A stretch of 64,000 nucleotides of DNA. It comes from M3007 sp046329435 (lineage in GTDB: Bacteria > Bacteroidota > Bacteroidia > Chitinophagales > Saprospiraceae). Under the pieces are notes generated by a model, which searched no databases, was not told the DNA's origin, and saw only the letters and a list, made by a program, of their open reading frames with translations. Shown here piece after piece: positions 34,003-41,861 of the stretch. Position numbers and translations under genes: made by a program. The stretch is from the NCBI GenBank assembly GCA_046329435.1, contig JAXLUR010000002.1, positions 620,001 through 684,000 on the forward strand, written 5' to 3'. How positions within the stretch are numbered: position 1 is the stretch's first letter; every line of letters starts with the position of its first letter.

Positions 34003-35199
34003 ATGATGATTTCCGTTGAAGAAGCCGATCGAATTATTGCGCAACATCGCCGCGATTTCGGAGAGGAACTGCTGCCTTTCGACCGGGCGGCCGGGCGCAT
34101 TCTGGCCCAACAGGTGCTGGCCGACCGCGATTTGCCTCCTTACGACCGGGTGGCTATGGATGGTATTGCCATCCGTTTCGCCGACTACGAAGCGGGCTGC
34201 CGGGTTTTCCGCATTGTGGCGGTGCAGGCTGCCGGCGCCCCGCCGCCCGCTGAATTGCCGCCCGATTGTTGCATTGAGATCATGACGGGGGCGGCATGCC
34301 CGCCGCAGGCCGATACCATCGTGCCTTACGAACACCTGATCATCGATCAGGACAGGGCTTTTATTCAAAAGGATGTCATTCGTAGCAAAAATATTCACCC
34401 CCGGGGGCGCGACAAGCGTGCGGGCGAACGGGTGCTAGCCCTCGGGCGGCTGATCGGCCCGGCGGAGATCAACATGGCTGCCTCTGTGGGTCAAACCCGC
34501 CTGCTGGTCAAAAAACTGCCCAGGGTTGTCGTGCTCTCCTCGGGCGATGAACTGATTGATCCCGAACTGCCCGCTTCGCCATTCCAGATCCGGCGGTCCA
34601 ACAGCTATGCCATCCAGGCGGTGCTGCGGCGTTTCGGCATCGAAGCGGAATTGCTGCATATACCGGAAGACGCCGGTGTCGCCCGCCAGGTGGTAGCCGG
34701 GTGCCTCGATCGTTTCGATGTATTGCTGCTGAGCGGCGGGGTGTCGATGGGCAAATTTGACCTGATACCGGCAGTGCTGGAAGAATGCGGCGCCTTCCGC
34801 TTGTTTCACAAGTTGCGTCAGCGCCCCGGGAAACCGTTCTGGCTGGGTACTTTTGGCGAAAAAGGGATGATTTTTGCTTTTCCCGGCAATCCTGTGTCCA
34901 CTTTTTTATGCCTGCATCGCTACTTTGTTCCCTGGCTAAAGGCATCGCTCGGTTGGCCCGATACGCCGGTTCAACGCGCTGTTTTGGATAAAAACCTGCA
35001 TTTTGATGCGCCTTTACAGTATTTTGTTCAGGTTAAGCTGTACCACGACGACGAGGCACGCCTCCGGGCTGTCCCGCTGGAAGGGCATGGCTCTGGCGAT
35101 TTTTCCAATTTGCTCGAGACGCAGGCTTTTCTCGAACTGCCTGCCGAAAGGAGTGATTTTTACGCCGGAGAGGTTTTCCCGGTTTGGCCTTATTTCTGA
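34003..35199 (+). CDS. moeA: Molybdopterin molybdenumtransferase
   Basis: A 398-residue MoeA that inserts molybdate into adenylated molybdopterin. Domain III has the MPT-binding pattern PRVVVLSSGDEL, then NSYAI and LLLSGGVSMGKFD; PPYDRVAMDGIA lies near residue 47 and FAFPGNPVSTFLCLH near 290. It starts 16 bases after moaA. No mogA/moaB adenylyltransferase gene is in the window, although that step is needed before MoeA. Two consecutive ATG codons open the frame. Confidence 0.95.
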   Translation: MMISVEEADRIIAQHRRDFGEELLPFDRAAGRILAQQVLADRDLPPYDRVAMDGIAIRFADYEAGCRVFRIVAVQAAGAPPPAELPPDCCIEIMTGAACPPQADTIVPYEHLIIDQDRAFIQKDVIRSKNIHPRGRDKRAGERVLALGRLIGPAEINMAASVGQTRLLVKKLPRVVVLSSGDELIDPELPASPFQIRRSNSYAIQAVLRRFGIEAELLHIPEDAGVARQVVAGCLDRFDVLLLSGGVSMGKFDLIPAVLEECGAFRLFHKLRQRPGKPFWLGTFGEKGMIFAFPGNPVSTFLCLHRYFVPWLKASLGWPDTPVQRAVLDKNLHFDAPLQYFVQVKLYHDDEARLRAVPLEGHGSGDFSNLLETQAFLELPAERSDFYAGEVFPVWPYF

Positions 35200-35218
35200 C
35201 CCAATTCAGTTTTTTCCC

Positions 35219-35698
35219 ATGTCTTTTTCTCATCTCGATGACCGACACCAGGTTCGTATGGTCGATACCAGCGAAAAGCAGCCCACGCGCCGAACGGCGA
35301 AGGCCCGCAGCATAGTGGTATTGCCGGAAGCGGTATTGAGCGCCATGTTGAACGGCGGCGAACTACATTCGCCCAAGGGTTCTGTTTTTCAAACGGCCAT
35401 ATTGGCGGGCATTATGGCGGCCAAAAAAACAGGGGAATTGATCCCGCTTTGTCACCCGATCGGGCTTGACCATTGTGATCTGGAATTGCATTTTGATGAC
35501 CATCAACAACTTGTGATCGACTGTACGGCTGTCGTCACGGCTCGTACCGGCGTGGAGATGGAAGCGCTGGTTGGCGCCAGCGTCGCGGCCTTGACGGTTT
35601 ACGATATGTGTAAGGCGCTTTCACATGATATTGTGATCCGGGAAACCCGGCTAATGGCCAAAACCGGCGGTAAACGCGATTTTCAGCGTGATCGGTAG
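35219..35698 (+). CDS. moaC: Cyclic pyranopterin monophosphate synthase
   Basis: A 159-residue MoaC that rearranges 3',8-cyclo-GTP to cPMP. The family motifs are MVDTSEKQPTRRTAKA, GIMAAKKTGELIPLCHPIGLDH (in parts), TGVEMEALVGASVAALTVYDMCKA and ETRLMAKTGGKRDF. Its length and order are standard. The start MSFSHLDD lies 19 bases after the moeA stop; the open frame extends upstream inside moeA but only as an overlap. Confidence 0.96.
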   Translation: MSFSHLDDRHQVRMVDTSEKQPTRRTAKARSIVVLPEAVLSAMLNGGELHSPKGSVFQTAILAGIMAAKKTGELIPLCHPIGLDHCDLELHFDDHQQLVIDCTAVVTARTGVEMEALVGASVAALTVYDMCKALSHDIVIRETRLMAKTGGKRDFQRDR

Positions 35699-35943
35699 CT
35701 GGCTTGTTCATTGATTTGACATGTTTTTTAGACAGGATAGAAGAGGTTTACAGCATGATGTTGCGCCATTGGCGCATGGTTTATGATGCGGATGATATAC
35801 TTGATGACTGGACTGAACTTTATTTGCGATATGGCAGGAAAATATCACCGACGATTATCCACCCACGGCTTCAGCCGTGGGCCACTGCCGCCGTGGGCCA
35901 CTCCTGCCGTGGCCACTCCTGCGCACTACCACAGACACAAAAA
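35699..35943. other. Intergenic region with hairpins before mobA
   Basis: A 245-base gap inside the Moco operon. At 35862-35881 two 9-base arms CCCACGGCT and AGCCGTGGG form a perfect hairpin with a two-base loop. It is followed by two or three further copies of GCCGTGG(G)CCACT up to about 35926. A smaller hairpin TGCGCC-ATT-GGCGCA is at 35762-35776. Hairpins of the CCCACGGCTNNAGCCGTGGG type are common REP or IS200/IS605-end structures. The mobA frame is open through this region, but the translation is not protein-like. Confidence 0.55.
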
Positions 35944-37089
35944 ATGCAAACCGACAAACACACCAAACTCGCCCGGCCCGCTCTCGGGCGCTACGGCCGC
36001 AACGAATGGGCTATCCTGGGAGCGCCCTGTGGCATCATACAATCGCTGGCTGCCGATGTGATCCATGCCTTCTCCGGGCGGTACGCCTGTGCCTGGCTCG
36101 ATGCTGACCACGCGGCGGCCGATCAGACGCTTGATCTGCCCGGTATGCTGGCAGCAGGCGCCCGGATGGAATGGACGGACCAGATAAACAGCCAGCGTTT
36201 GCAAATGTCGGGCATGCCGGCCCTGCACCGTTTCAGGACCTTGTTCAACGATAGCGACCTGGTCCTCCTCAACGGCAATCACCACGAAGCGGCGGCCCAG
36301 ATCGTGATTCTCGACCCCGCAAAGGAGAATTCCCTGCGCAAACGGCTGAACCAACTGACGAACGTTCGGCTGATCCTGCGCAGTGACCCTGCCGTTCCGG
36401 TTTTTGATTTTTTGAAAGAACACCTGCCCGGGCTGCCCGATATACCGCAACTGGACCTGGCCGACCGTCAGGGCATCCTCCGTTTTTTCGAGCAGGAAAT
36501 GAACCGCCGCCGGCCGCCCCTGCACGGACTCGTGCTGGCAGGCGGACAAAGCCGGCGCATGGGCCGCGACAAAGGTGAAATACGCTGGCATGGCCGACCG
36601 CAGCGCGAATACCTGGCAGATTTGCTTCGCCCGCTGTGCGGAGAAGTGTACCTGTCGGCACGCGCCGGACAGCAGATCGACAGCGCGGTCCAGGTATTGA
36701 CCGATACCTTTGCCGATCTGGGTCCTTACGGTGCGATTTTATCCGCCTTCCGCAGCCAACCGGATGCAGCCTGGCTGGTCGTGGCTTGCGATTTGCCGCT
36801 GCTCGACGCGGAAACGCTGCGTTTTCTGGCCGACAATCGCGCTGTTGGGGCGACGGCGACGGCCTTTCGGAGTCCGCACGACGACATGCCGGAGCCCTTG
36901 ATTGCGATCTGGGAGCCCAAAAGCTATGCGCAACTCCTGTCGTTTCTGGCACAGGGGTACTCCTGCCCGCGCAAGGTGTTGTTGAATACCGATACGCGTT
37001 TGCTCGACGCGCCGCGAGCGGCTGCTTTGACCAATGTGAACACTCCCGAGGAACTGGAAAAACTGGGTTTTAACCTGCTCGAACTATGA
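35944..37089 (+). CDS. mobA: Two-domain MobB-like/MobA molybdenum cofactor guanylyltransferase
   Basis: A 381-residue protein. Residues 195-381 are MobA: GLVLAGGQSRRMGRDKG (195-211) is the nucleotide-binding signature and VVACDLPLLDAET the metal site. This part adds GMP to molybdopterin. Residues 1-185 resemble a MobB-like domain known in Bacteroidota as an N-terminal partner (RYGRNEWAILGAPCG, CAWLDADH), but the usual GKT/S P-loop is absent (GAPCGIIQSL). The start MQTDKHTKLARPALG was chosen because the preceding open frame runs through the hairpin repeats. The last four bases overlap moaD. Confidence 0.88.
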   Translation: MQTDKHTKLARPALGRYGRNEWAILGAPCGIIQSLAADVIHAFSGRYACAWLDADHAAADQTLDLPGMLAAGARMEWTDQINSQRLQMSGMPALHRFRTLFNDSDLVLLNGNHHEAAAQIVILDPAKENSLRKRLNQLTNVRLILRSDPAVPVFDFLKEHLPGLPDIPQLDLADRQGILRFFEQEMNRRRPPLHGLVLAGGQSRRMGRDKGEIRWHGRPQREYLADLLRPLCGEVYLSARAGQQIDSAVQVLTDTFADLGPYGAILSAFRSQPDAAWLVVACDLPLLDAETLRFLADNRAVGATATAFRSPHDDMPEPLIAIWEPKSYAQLLSFLAQGYSCPRKVLLNTDTRLLDAPRAAALTNVNTPEELEKLGFNLLEL

Positions 37090-37328
37090 CCATCACGGTA
37101 CTGGCATTTGGCATTACCCGCGACATTTGCGGTCAACGGCGATTTACGCTCGATCTGCCCGATACAACCCGCAGCGACGAATTATTGGCTATTTTACAGG
37201 AAAAATACCCGCCACTGCGCCAACTCTCCTCCTTGCTCCTGGCTGTTAACGAAACTTATGCCGACCCCGGCGTCGTATTGGCCGACGGCGACGAAGTGGC
37301 CCTCATTCCTCCCGTGAGCGGCGGCTGA
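37086..37328 (+). CDS. moaD: Molybdopterin synthase sulfur carrier subunit
   Basis: An 80-residue ubiquitin-fold protein ending ALIPPVSGG. The terminal Gly-Gly (79-80) is the site that is adenylated and turned into a thiocarboxylate, which donates sulfur to cPMP in the MoaD/MoaE complex. The start ATG overlaps the mobA stop. The MoeB enzyme that activates MoaD is not in the window. Confidence 0.95.
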   Translation: MTITVLAFGITRDICGQRRFTLDLPDTTRSDELLAILQEKYPPLRQLSSLLLAVNETYADPGVVLADGDEVALIPPVSGG

Positions 37329-37352
37329 TGTTTAAAGAAAGAAGTTCATGCC

Positions 37353-37772
37353 ATGCTGTTTGATATTCAACTGATAGATACGCCGCTCGATTTTGAAGCC
37401 TGCACGCGCCGGGTCATGCAGCCCGACAGCGGCGGCATCAACGTGTTTATCGGCACCGTGCGCGATGCCACCCGCGGCAGGGCGGTGCTGCGCCTCGAAT
37501 TTGAAGCCTATGAAGGCATGGCCTTGCGGGAAATGCAGAAGGTTGCCGAATCGGCCGCGGCGCAATGGCCCGTGCACGCCCTGGTCCTGCACCACAGAAC
37601 GGGTGTTTTGTTGCCTGGCGAAATAGCGGTCGTGATTGCCGTTTCGGCTGCGCATCGCGATGCTGCTTTCGCGGCCTGCCGCTTTGTGATCGATACCCTT
37701 AAACAGACGGTTCCGATCTGGAAAAAAGAGGTGTTTGAAGACGGTGAAATATGGGTAGCGGCGCATCCATGA
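37353..37772 (+). CDS. moaE: Molybdopterin synthase catalytic subunit
   Basis: A 139-residue MoaE that makes molybdopterin from cPMP together with MoaD. Characteristic segments are GGINVFIGTVRDATRGR, LEFEAYEGMALREM, HHRTGVLLPGEIAVVIAVSAAHRD and VPIWKKEVFEDGEIWV with the catalytic Lys. It is the last gene of the Moco run and converges with the TauE/SafE gene 13 bases away. Confidence 0.96.
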   Translation: MLFDIQLIDTPLDFEACTRRVMQPDSGGINVFIGTVRDATRGRAVLRLEFEAYEGMALREMQKVAESAAAQWPVHALVLHHRTGVLLPGEIAVVIAVSAAHRDAAFAACRFVIDTLKQTVPIWKKEVFEDGEIWVAAHP

Positions 37773-37785
37773 GCCCCTGCCGCCC

Positions 37786-38529
37786 TTATTTGAAGAATAC
37801 CTCCAGACCCGCAAAAAAGACAAGAAGGCCTGTGAGCCGACGGATCAGCAGCAGGCTGAATCGCTGCTGGCTGATCCGCGATCCCAGTTGGCCGCCCAGC
37901 AGTACGGCCCCGCATAGCAGGAGGGTGCGTTGCCATTGGGTGGTGTCGGGCCAGTGCGATAGTTGTCCGGCCAGTCCTGCCATAGAATTGGCCAAAATGA
38001 ATGCGCTTGCTGTTGCCGCGATCTTTTTGGCGCCGTCCCAGCGGAAAAAATGGAGCAGGGGCGAGAGAAAAATACCGCCTCCGATACCGACCATGCCCGA
38101 GAGCCAACCTACGCTGGCGCCAAGTAAGCCGTCGAGCCAGGGGCGTGCCGGTGCATCGTTTGCTTCACCTGAGTTGTCGCGTGGCTGCGCCCAAAGCAGG
38201 AGGCCGGCAACCAACAGGCTGATTCCCAATATTTTAAAAAATATCGCCTCGTGCAAACGCATCGAGGCGCCGAGAAAGGCAGCCGGCATGCTTGCCGCCA
38301 CGAGGGGCAATATTTTCCGGAGATTCAACTGGCCATGCCGCCAGTACACCAGTGCCCCTCCGCTCACCACGATGATGTTGCACAGCAGGGCATTGAGCCG
38401 TATTTCTGCAAAAGGCAATCCTGCGACGGCGAGCAAGGCAAGATAACTGGAACCGCCGCCGAACCCTACCGATGCGTAGATGAATGCGATCAGGCAAAAA
38501 GCCAGGGCCAGAAAAAGGTCGGGGAGCAT
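37786..38529 (-). CDS. Sulfite exporter TauE/SafE (TSUP) family transporter
   Basis: A 247-residue membrane protein with about eight hydrophobic segments in two DUF81 halves. Each half carries a Gly-rich motif: ASVGFGGGSSYLALL near residue 19 and GMVGIGGGIFLSPLL near 145. Members move sulfite, sulfoacetate or other small organic and sulfur anions. Genes of this family often sit beside Moco genes in Bacteroidota, so a role linked to sulfur or oxyanions is plausible, but the substrate is unknown. Confidence 0.88.
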   Translation of the reverse strand: MLPDLFLALAFCLIAFIYASVGFGGGSSYLALLAVAGLPFAEIRLNALLCNIIVVSGGALVYWRHGQLNLRKILPLVAASMPAAFLGASMRLHEAIFFKILGISLLVAGLLLWAQPRDNSGEANDAPARPWLDGLLGASVGWLSGMVGIGGGIFLSPLLHFFRWDGAKKIAATASAFILANSMAGLAGQLSHWPDTTQWQRTLLLCGAVLLGGQLGSRISQQRFSLLLIRRLTGLLVFFAGLEVFFK

Positions 38530-38532
38530 GTA

Positions 38533-39234
38533 TTATTTTGAAAAACAAGGACTTGACGCTTCGCTGAACATGTTGGGGTACACCCATCCTGTTTTGCCGT
38601 CCACCGTGATTTTAAAATAGTATTCTTCGTTGCCCATTCTCTTGATCTTTGCTACCTGCACGACTTTCACCTCCTTTTTTTCAAAATCAAGCTGAACGGA
38701 GCCGACCTGGGGAGAATCCATCGCGGGGTCTTTGTAAAGGGTGGTATGCCCGGTCAGCACCATGGTACAATCCGGCGCAGGCTCGAACAACAGGGGCGTG
38801 GGGAACATGGAGGTCCAGACCATTCGGCCGAAATAGAGCACAAACGAAAGAATGATGAGGAAGATCACGCCGTAGATCCCCAACACCCAGGCGCCGATTT
38901 TTTTGGTTTTGCGCAGCAGTTCGGCTTTTTTGATGGTATCAGTGTCGAAAGTGGGGTCTTCAATAATTTTTACCAGTTCGAACAGCCTTTCTCTGACCTT
39001 GTTTCGTTCGATGTTCAATTGCGGCATATCGGCTGTGCCGCCGAGATTGATTTTTTGCAGGTTTTTCAATTGCCCGCGAAGGGTGGAGGCCTGATCTACG
39101 ACGAATTTCCATCTTAAGGGTTCTACGCCCTCGGGCATATCGTCGGCCGATCCTGCGATCAGGTTGAGTGCGTTTTCAAGCTCGTCTGCGGCGATGAAGG
39201 ATCGCAACGTCTGGGAAATACCTTGTGCAGTCAT
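38533..39234 (-). CDS. Effector-associated-domain membrane protein with SH3-like domain
   Basis: A 233-residue protein. Residues 1-92 match an effector-associated domain of the kind seen in bacterial conflict and signalling proteins (LRSFIAADELENALNLIAG, STLRGQLKNLQK, NIERNKVRERLFELVKI). A single transmembrane helix follows (about 113-135), then an extracytoplasmic bacterial SH3-like domain (VLTGHTTLYKDPAMDS ... GKTGWVYPNMF). Such domains normally recruit effectors such as CHAT, TIR or caspase-like enzymes. None is encoded next to it. The ATG at 39234 was chosen because the domain starts there; an upstream ATG (39318) is in frame. Confidence 0.65.
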   Translation of the reverse strand: MTAQGISQTLRSFIAADELENALNLIAGSADDMPEGVEPLRWKFVVDQASTLRGQLKNLQKINLGGTADMPQLNIERNKVRERLFELVKIIEDPTFDTDTIKKAELLRKTKKIGAWVLGIYGVIFLIILSFVLYFGRMVWTSMFPTPLLFEPAPDCTMVLTGHTTLYKDPAMDSPQVGSVQLDFEKKEVKVVQVAKIKRMGNEEYYFKITVDGKTGWVYPNMFSEASSPCFSK

Positions 39235-39385
39235 CAGTTGGAGGGTGTTGGTAACGATTTGGGTATCGGCTGCAAATATCGCTATCGGATCGGTCAGCCT
39301 GCGACTAAATTGCAACAAACAAAAAGCCGGCGGGGCTCATTTTTGTACCCGGCGGCCTGCGTGGAACGCCTAACTTTGCCGGTTC

Positions 39386-40702
39386 ATGCGAGCCTCTATT
39401 TTGCAAAAAATTCCCCCGTTCAGCACGCCGCGTGCGATGCAGATTTTTCAGGTCATGCGGGTAGGATCGGTGGTGCTGACCAGCATTTTGCTGGCGAAAA
39501 GCCGCCTGTCGCTTGCAGAAATCGGGGTGTACGAAACCCTGTTGTACCTCGGCACCGTGGCAGCATTTTTTTGGGTAAACGGGCTGTTGCAAGGGCTTAC
39601 GCCGGTGTATTCAAGGCTGGATGAGTCCGCTCGCAAGCGCTTTGTTTTCAACAGCTTTCTGGTGTTTTGCGGCATCGCGGCGCTCCTTTTTCTGGTACTC
39701 GTACTGGGCAAACCGATTGCGCTGCCCGCCCTGACCGGCCGACCCGACGTGGCCTATTTCCCCTTGTTTTGCGCCTATTTGCTGTTCAATTTGCCCAGCC
39801 TGCCGGTGGAATATTATTACCTGCTGCGCAACAAACCGGGGCAAATCGTCTGGTGGGGCGCCGCTACTTTTTCCCTGCACATTGCCGCCCTGTTCGTGCC
39901 GGTGCAACTCGGCTGGGGGCTGGAAGGCGGGTTGTGGAGCCTGCTCACCCTGGCGCTGCTGAAATGGGCCTGGGCGCTCGGACTGGTGTGGCGTTACGGC
40001 GAGTGGCGCATCGACCGGGCTTTGATACGGCATTATCTGCAGTTCTCCTGGCCGTTGATTCTGAACACCCTGGTGGCCAACCTGACGCCTTTGTTCGACA
40101 ACTGGCTGGTGGGTTGGTGGTTTCACGACGACGCCACTTTTGCCTTGTTTCGCTACGGATCGCGCGAGTTGCCCCTGGCCACAGCCCTTGCCACGGCGTT
40201 GGGCACCGCCATGATCCCCCGCCTTGTGGCGCATCCGGAAGACGGGCTGGCTGAAATGAAAACCAGAAGCCGCAGGATGTTTCACTTCCTTTTTCCGGTC
40301 ACTGTGGCTTTGTTGCTGTGGTCCGACGACCTTTTTCCGCTGGTGTTCAATCCCGAATTTGCCGGCAGCGCGGTTTTGTTCAACATTTACCTGCTTCGCA
40401 CGGCCAGCAGGGTGCTGTTGCCCAATTCCATCGTACTGGCAAAGGGCGAGGCCAGAGCAATTTTGTGGGTGAGTGTAGCCGAGTTTGCCGTCAAGATCGC
40501 ACTGAGTCTGTTGCTGATCCGCTGCTGGGGGCTGGCTGGCGTGGCCTGGTCGGCCGTTTTGGCGTTTTGGGTGGAAAAAATAGGGTTGATGTGGTACCTC
40601 GAAGCCCGTTTGCGGGTCCGTTCGGGCGACTGGCTCGACTGGCGCTGGTACCTGTTGTACAGCCTTCTGCTTTTTGCGACCTATTTTGTCTGGGCCATCT
40701 GA
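39386..40702 (+). CDS. Polysaccharide/lipid flippase of the MOP superfamily (Wzx-like)
   Basis: A 438-residue inner membrane protein with about 12 transmembrane helices, fitting oligosaccharide flippases (MQIFQVMRVGSVVLTSILLAKS at the start; FSWPLILNTLVANLTPLFDNWLVG in the middle; FRYGSRELPLATALATALGTAM). It would flip lipid-linked saccharides to the periplasmic side. It is not surrounded by a polysaccharide cluster, which leaves its product unknown. The start could also be a few residues further in. Confidence 0.82.
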   Translation: MRASILQKIPPFSTPRAMQIFQVMRVGSVVLTSILLAKSRLSLAEIGVYETLLYLGTVAAFFWVNGLLQGLTPVYSRLDESARKRFVFNSFLVFCGIAALLFLVLVLGKPIALPALTGRPDVAYFPLFCAYLLFNLPSLPVEYYYLLRNKPGQIVWWGAATFSLHIAALFVPVQLGWGLEGGLWSLLTLALLKWAWALGLVWRYGEWRIDRALIRHYLQFSWPLILNTLVANLTPLFDNWLVGWWFHDDATFALFRYGSRELPLATALATALGTAMIPRLVAHPEDGLAEMKTRSRRMFHFLFPVTVALLLWSDDLFPLVFNPEFAGSAVLFNIYLLRTASRVLLPNSIVLAKGEARAILWVSVAEFAVKIALSLLLIRCWGLAGVAWSAVLAFWVEKIGLMWYLEARLRVRSGDWLDWRWYLLYSLLLFATYFVWAI

Positions 40703-40794
40703 TCACAGGCCAGGGAGCGCAACCGCCTGACTTTCAGCGGGTAAATTGCCGCCGTTGATTGCCCGGCCGTTCCATCTCCCTGCCCCGATCCGTT

Positions 40795-41205
40795 TTAGGG
40801 ATTGACACCCTGATAGTTGGGGTCCATCCAGTGGATTTCCCAGATGTGCCCGTCGAGGTCGCTGAAACTGCGGCTGTACATGAAGCCGAGGTCGTCGGCA
40901 GGCCGGTTTTCGGTAGCGCCGGCGGCCAGGGCTTTTTCCAGGAAGGTGTCAACTTCGGCGCGGTTTTCGAGCGAAAGTGCCGTCAGTACTTCGGTGCTTT
41001 GGTGTGCATCGACCAGCGTTTTGTGGGTAAAACTTTGAAAAAACGGTTTGACCAACAGCATGACAAATGCCGCTTCGTTGACGATCATGCAGGTGGCATT
41101 TTCGTCGGTGAAATTCGGGTTGAAAACGAACCCGAGTTGTGTGAAGAAATCGACGCTTTTTTGCAGGTCGCTGACCGGGAGATTGATGAAGATTTTTGTT
41201 GCCAT
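40795..41205 (-). CDS. VOC (glyoxalase/bleomycin-resistance) family protein
   Basis: A 136-residue protein with the VOC beta-alpha-beta-beta-beta repeats (KIFINLPVSDLQKSVDFFTQLGF; DLDGHIWEIHWMDPN, with the C-terminal metal-ligand motif DGHIWE). VOC proteins bind a metal and act as lyases, dioxygenases or antibiotic-binding proteins; the role here is not known. MATKIFINLP was chosen as start. The next gene on the same strand is another VOC protein 54 bases upstream. Confidence 0.88.
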   Translation of the reverse strand: MATKIFINLPVSDLQKSVDFFTQLGFVFNPNFTDENATCMIVNEAAFVMLLVKPFFQSFTHKTLVDAHQSTEVLTALSLENRAEVDTFLEKALAAGATENRPADDLGFMYSRSFSDLDGHIWEIHWMDPNYQGVNP

Positions 41206-41259
41206 AGCAGATTGAGACAAGGTAGCTAATGTGTATAAAAAATTGACTATCAAGGTTTT

Positions 41260-41721
41260 TTACGCGGACGCGAGTGCGTTCATGTCGATCTTTTTCATGC
41301 CCAGCATGGCCGTCATGGCGCGTTGCGCCTTTTGCGGATCGGGGTTGTTGAGCAAGGAGCCAAGGGTGGTGGGCACGATTTGCCACGACAGGCCAAAACG
41401 GTCTTTCAGCCAGCCGCAGGCTTCTTCTTTGCCGCCTTCGGACAGTTTTTCCCAGTAATAATCTATTTCGTCTTGTGTTTCGCAATTGACGACAAACGAA
41501 ACGGCTGTGCTGAAACTGATTTGCTGGCAGCCGTTCAGGGCCACGAATTCATGTCCGTCGAGGGAAAAACTGATGGTGAGCGGGGTTCCTTTTGGTAATG
41601 GCGCGCCGTCGCCGTACCGCGTGATCTGGCGTATTTCCGCGTTTTTAAACACAGACACATAAAAACGGGCCGCTTCTTCGGCGTTGTTGTCGAACCACAA
41701 AAAGGTTGTTATTTTTTGCAT
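41260..41721 (-). CDS. PhnB-like VOC family protein
   Basis: A 153-residue protein of the 3-demethylubiquinone-methyltransferase-like/PhnB subgroup. Its marks are ITTFLWFDNNAEEAARFYVSVF at the N-terminus, GTPLTISFSLDGHEFVALNG, and the C-terminal WQIVPTTLGSLLNNPDPQKA with AMLGMKKIDM. Function within this subgroup is rarely known. It pairs with the other VOC gene and is divergent from an AraC-type regulator, which may control both (inference). Confidence 0.9.
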   Translation of the reverse strand: MQKITTFLWFDNNAEEAARFYVSVFKNAEIRQITRYGDGAPLPKGTPLTISFSLDGHEFVALNGCQQISFSTAVSFVVNCETQDEIDYYWEKLSEGGKEEACGWLKDRFGLSWQIVPTTLGSLLNNPDPQKAQRAMTAMLGMKKIDMNALASA

Positions 41722-41849
41722 AGCTTAATTATTGTTTTGTTTTCAACAGGAACCGGCAACAAAGGTAGGGGGGTATTTACGGCCGGTAAGGGGGTGTTTG
41801 CGGCAATTCCAAGGGGCTTATTCGACATTTTTTGTTTTAAAAAAGTTTT

Positions 41850-41857
41850 TACCTTTG
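41850..41857 (+). promoter_or_regulatory. -7-like box close to the AraC start codon
   Basis: TACCTTTG fits the TAnnTTTG box and ends only four bases before the ATG at 41862; TTTG lies 15 bases upstream (41831-41834), shorter than usual. If used, the transcript would start at or next to the ATG, giving a leaderless mRNA. Confidence 0.3.
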
Positions 41858-41861
41858 ACTT

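Noticed and set aside
35704..35943. N-terminal 80-residue extension of MobA
   Set aside because: It would translate the hairpin repeats into His/Arg/Cys-rich residues unlike the family; the conserved sequence begins at 35944.
38533..41721. Defence island reading of the effector-associated protein, flippase and VOC genes
   Set aside because: No nuclease, protease, TIR/CHAT effector or NTPase is present; only one gene has a conflict-type domain.
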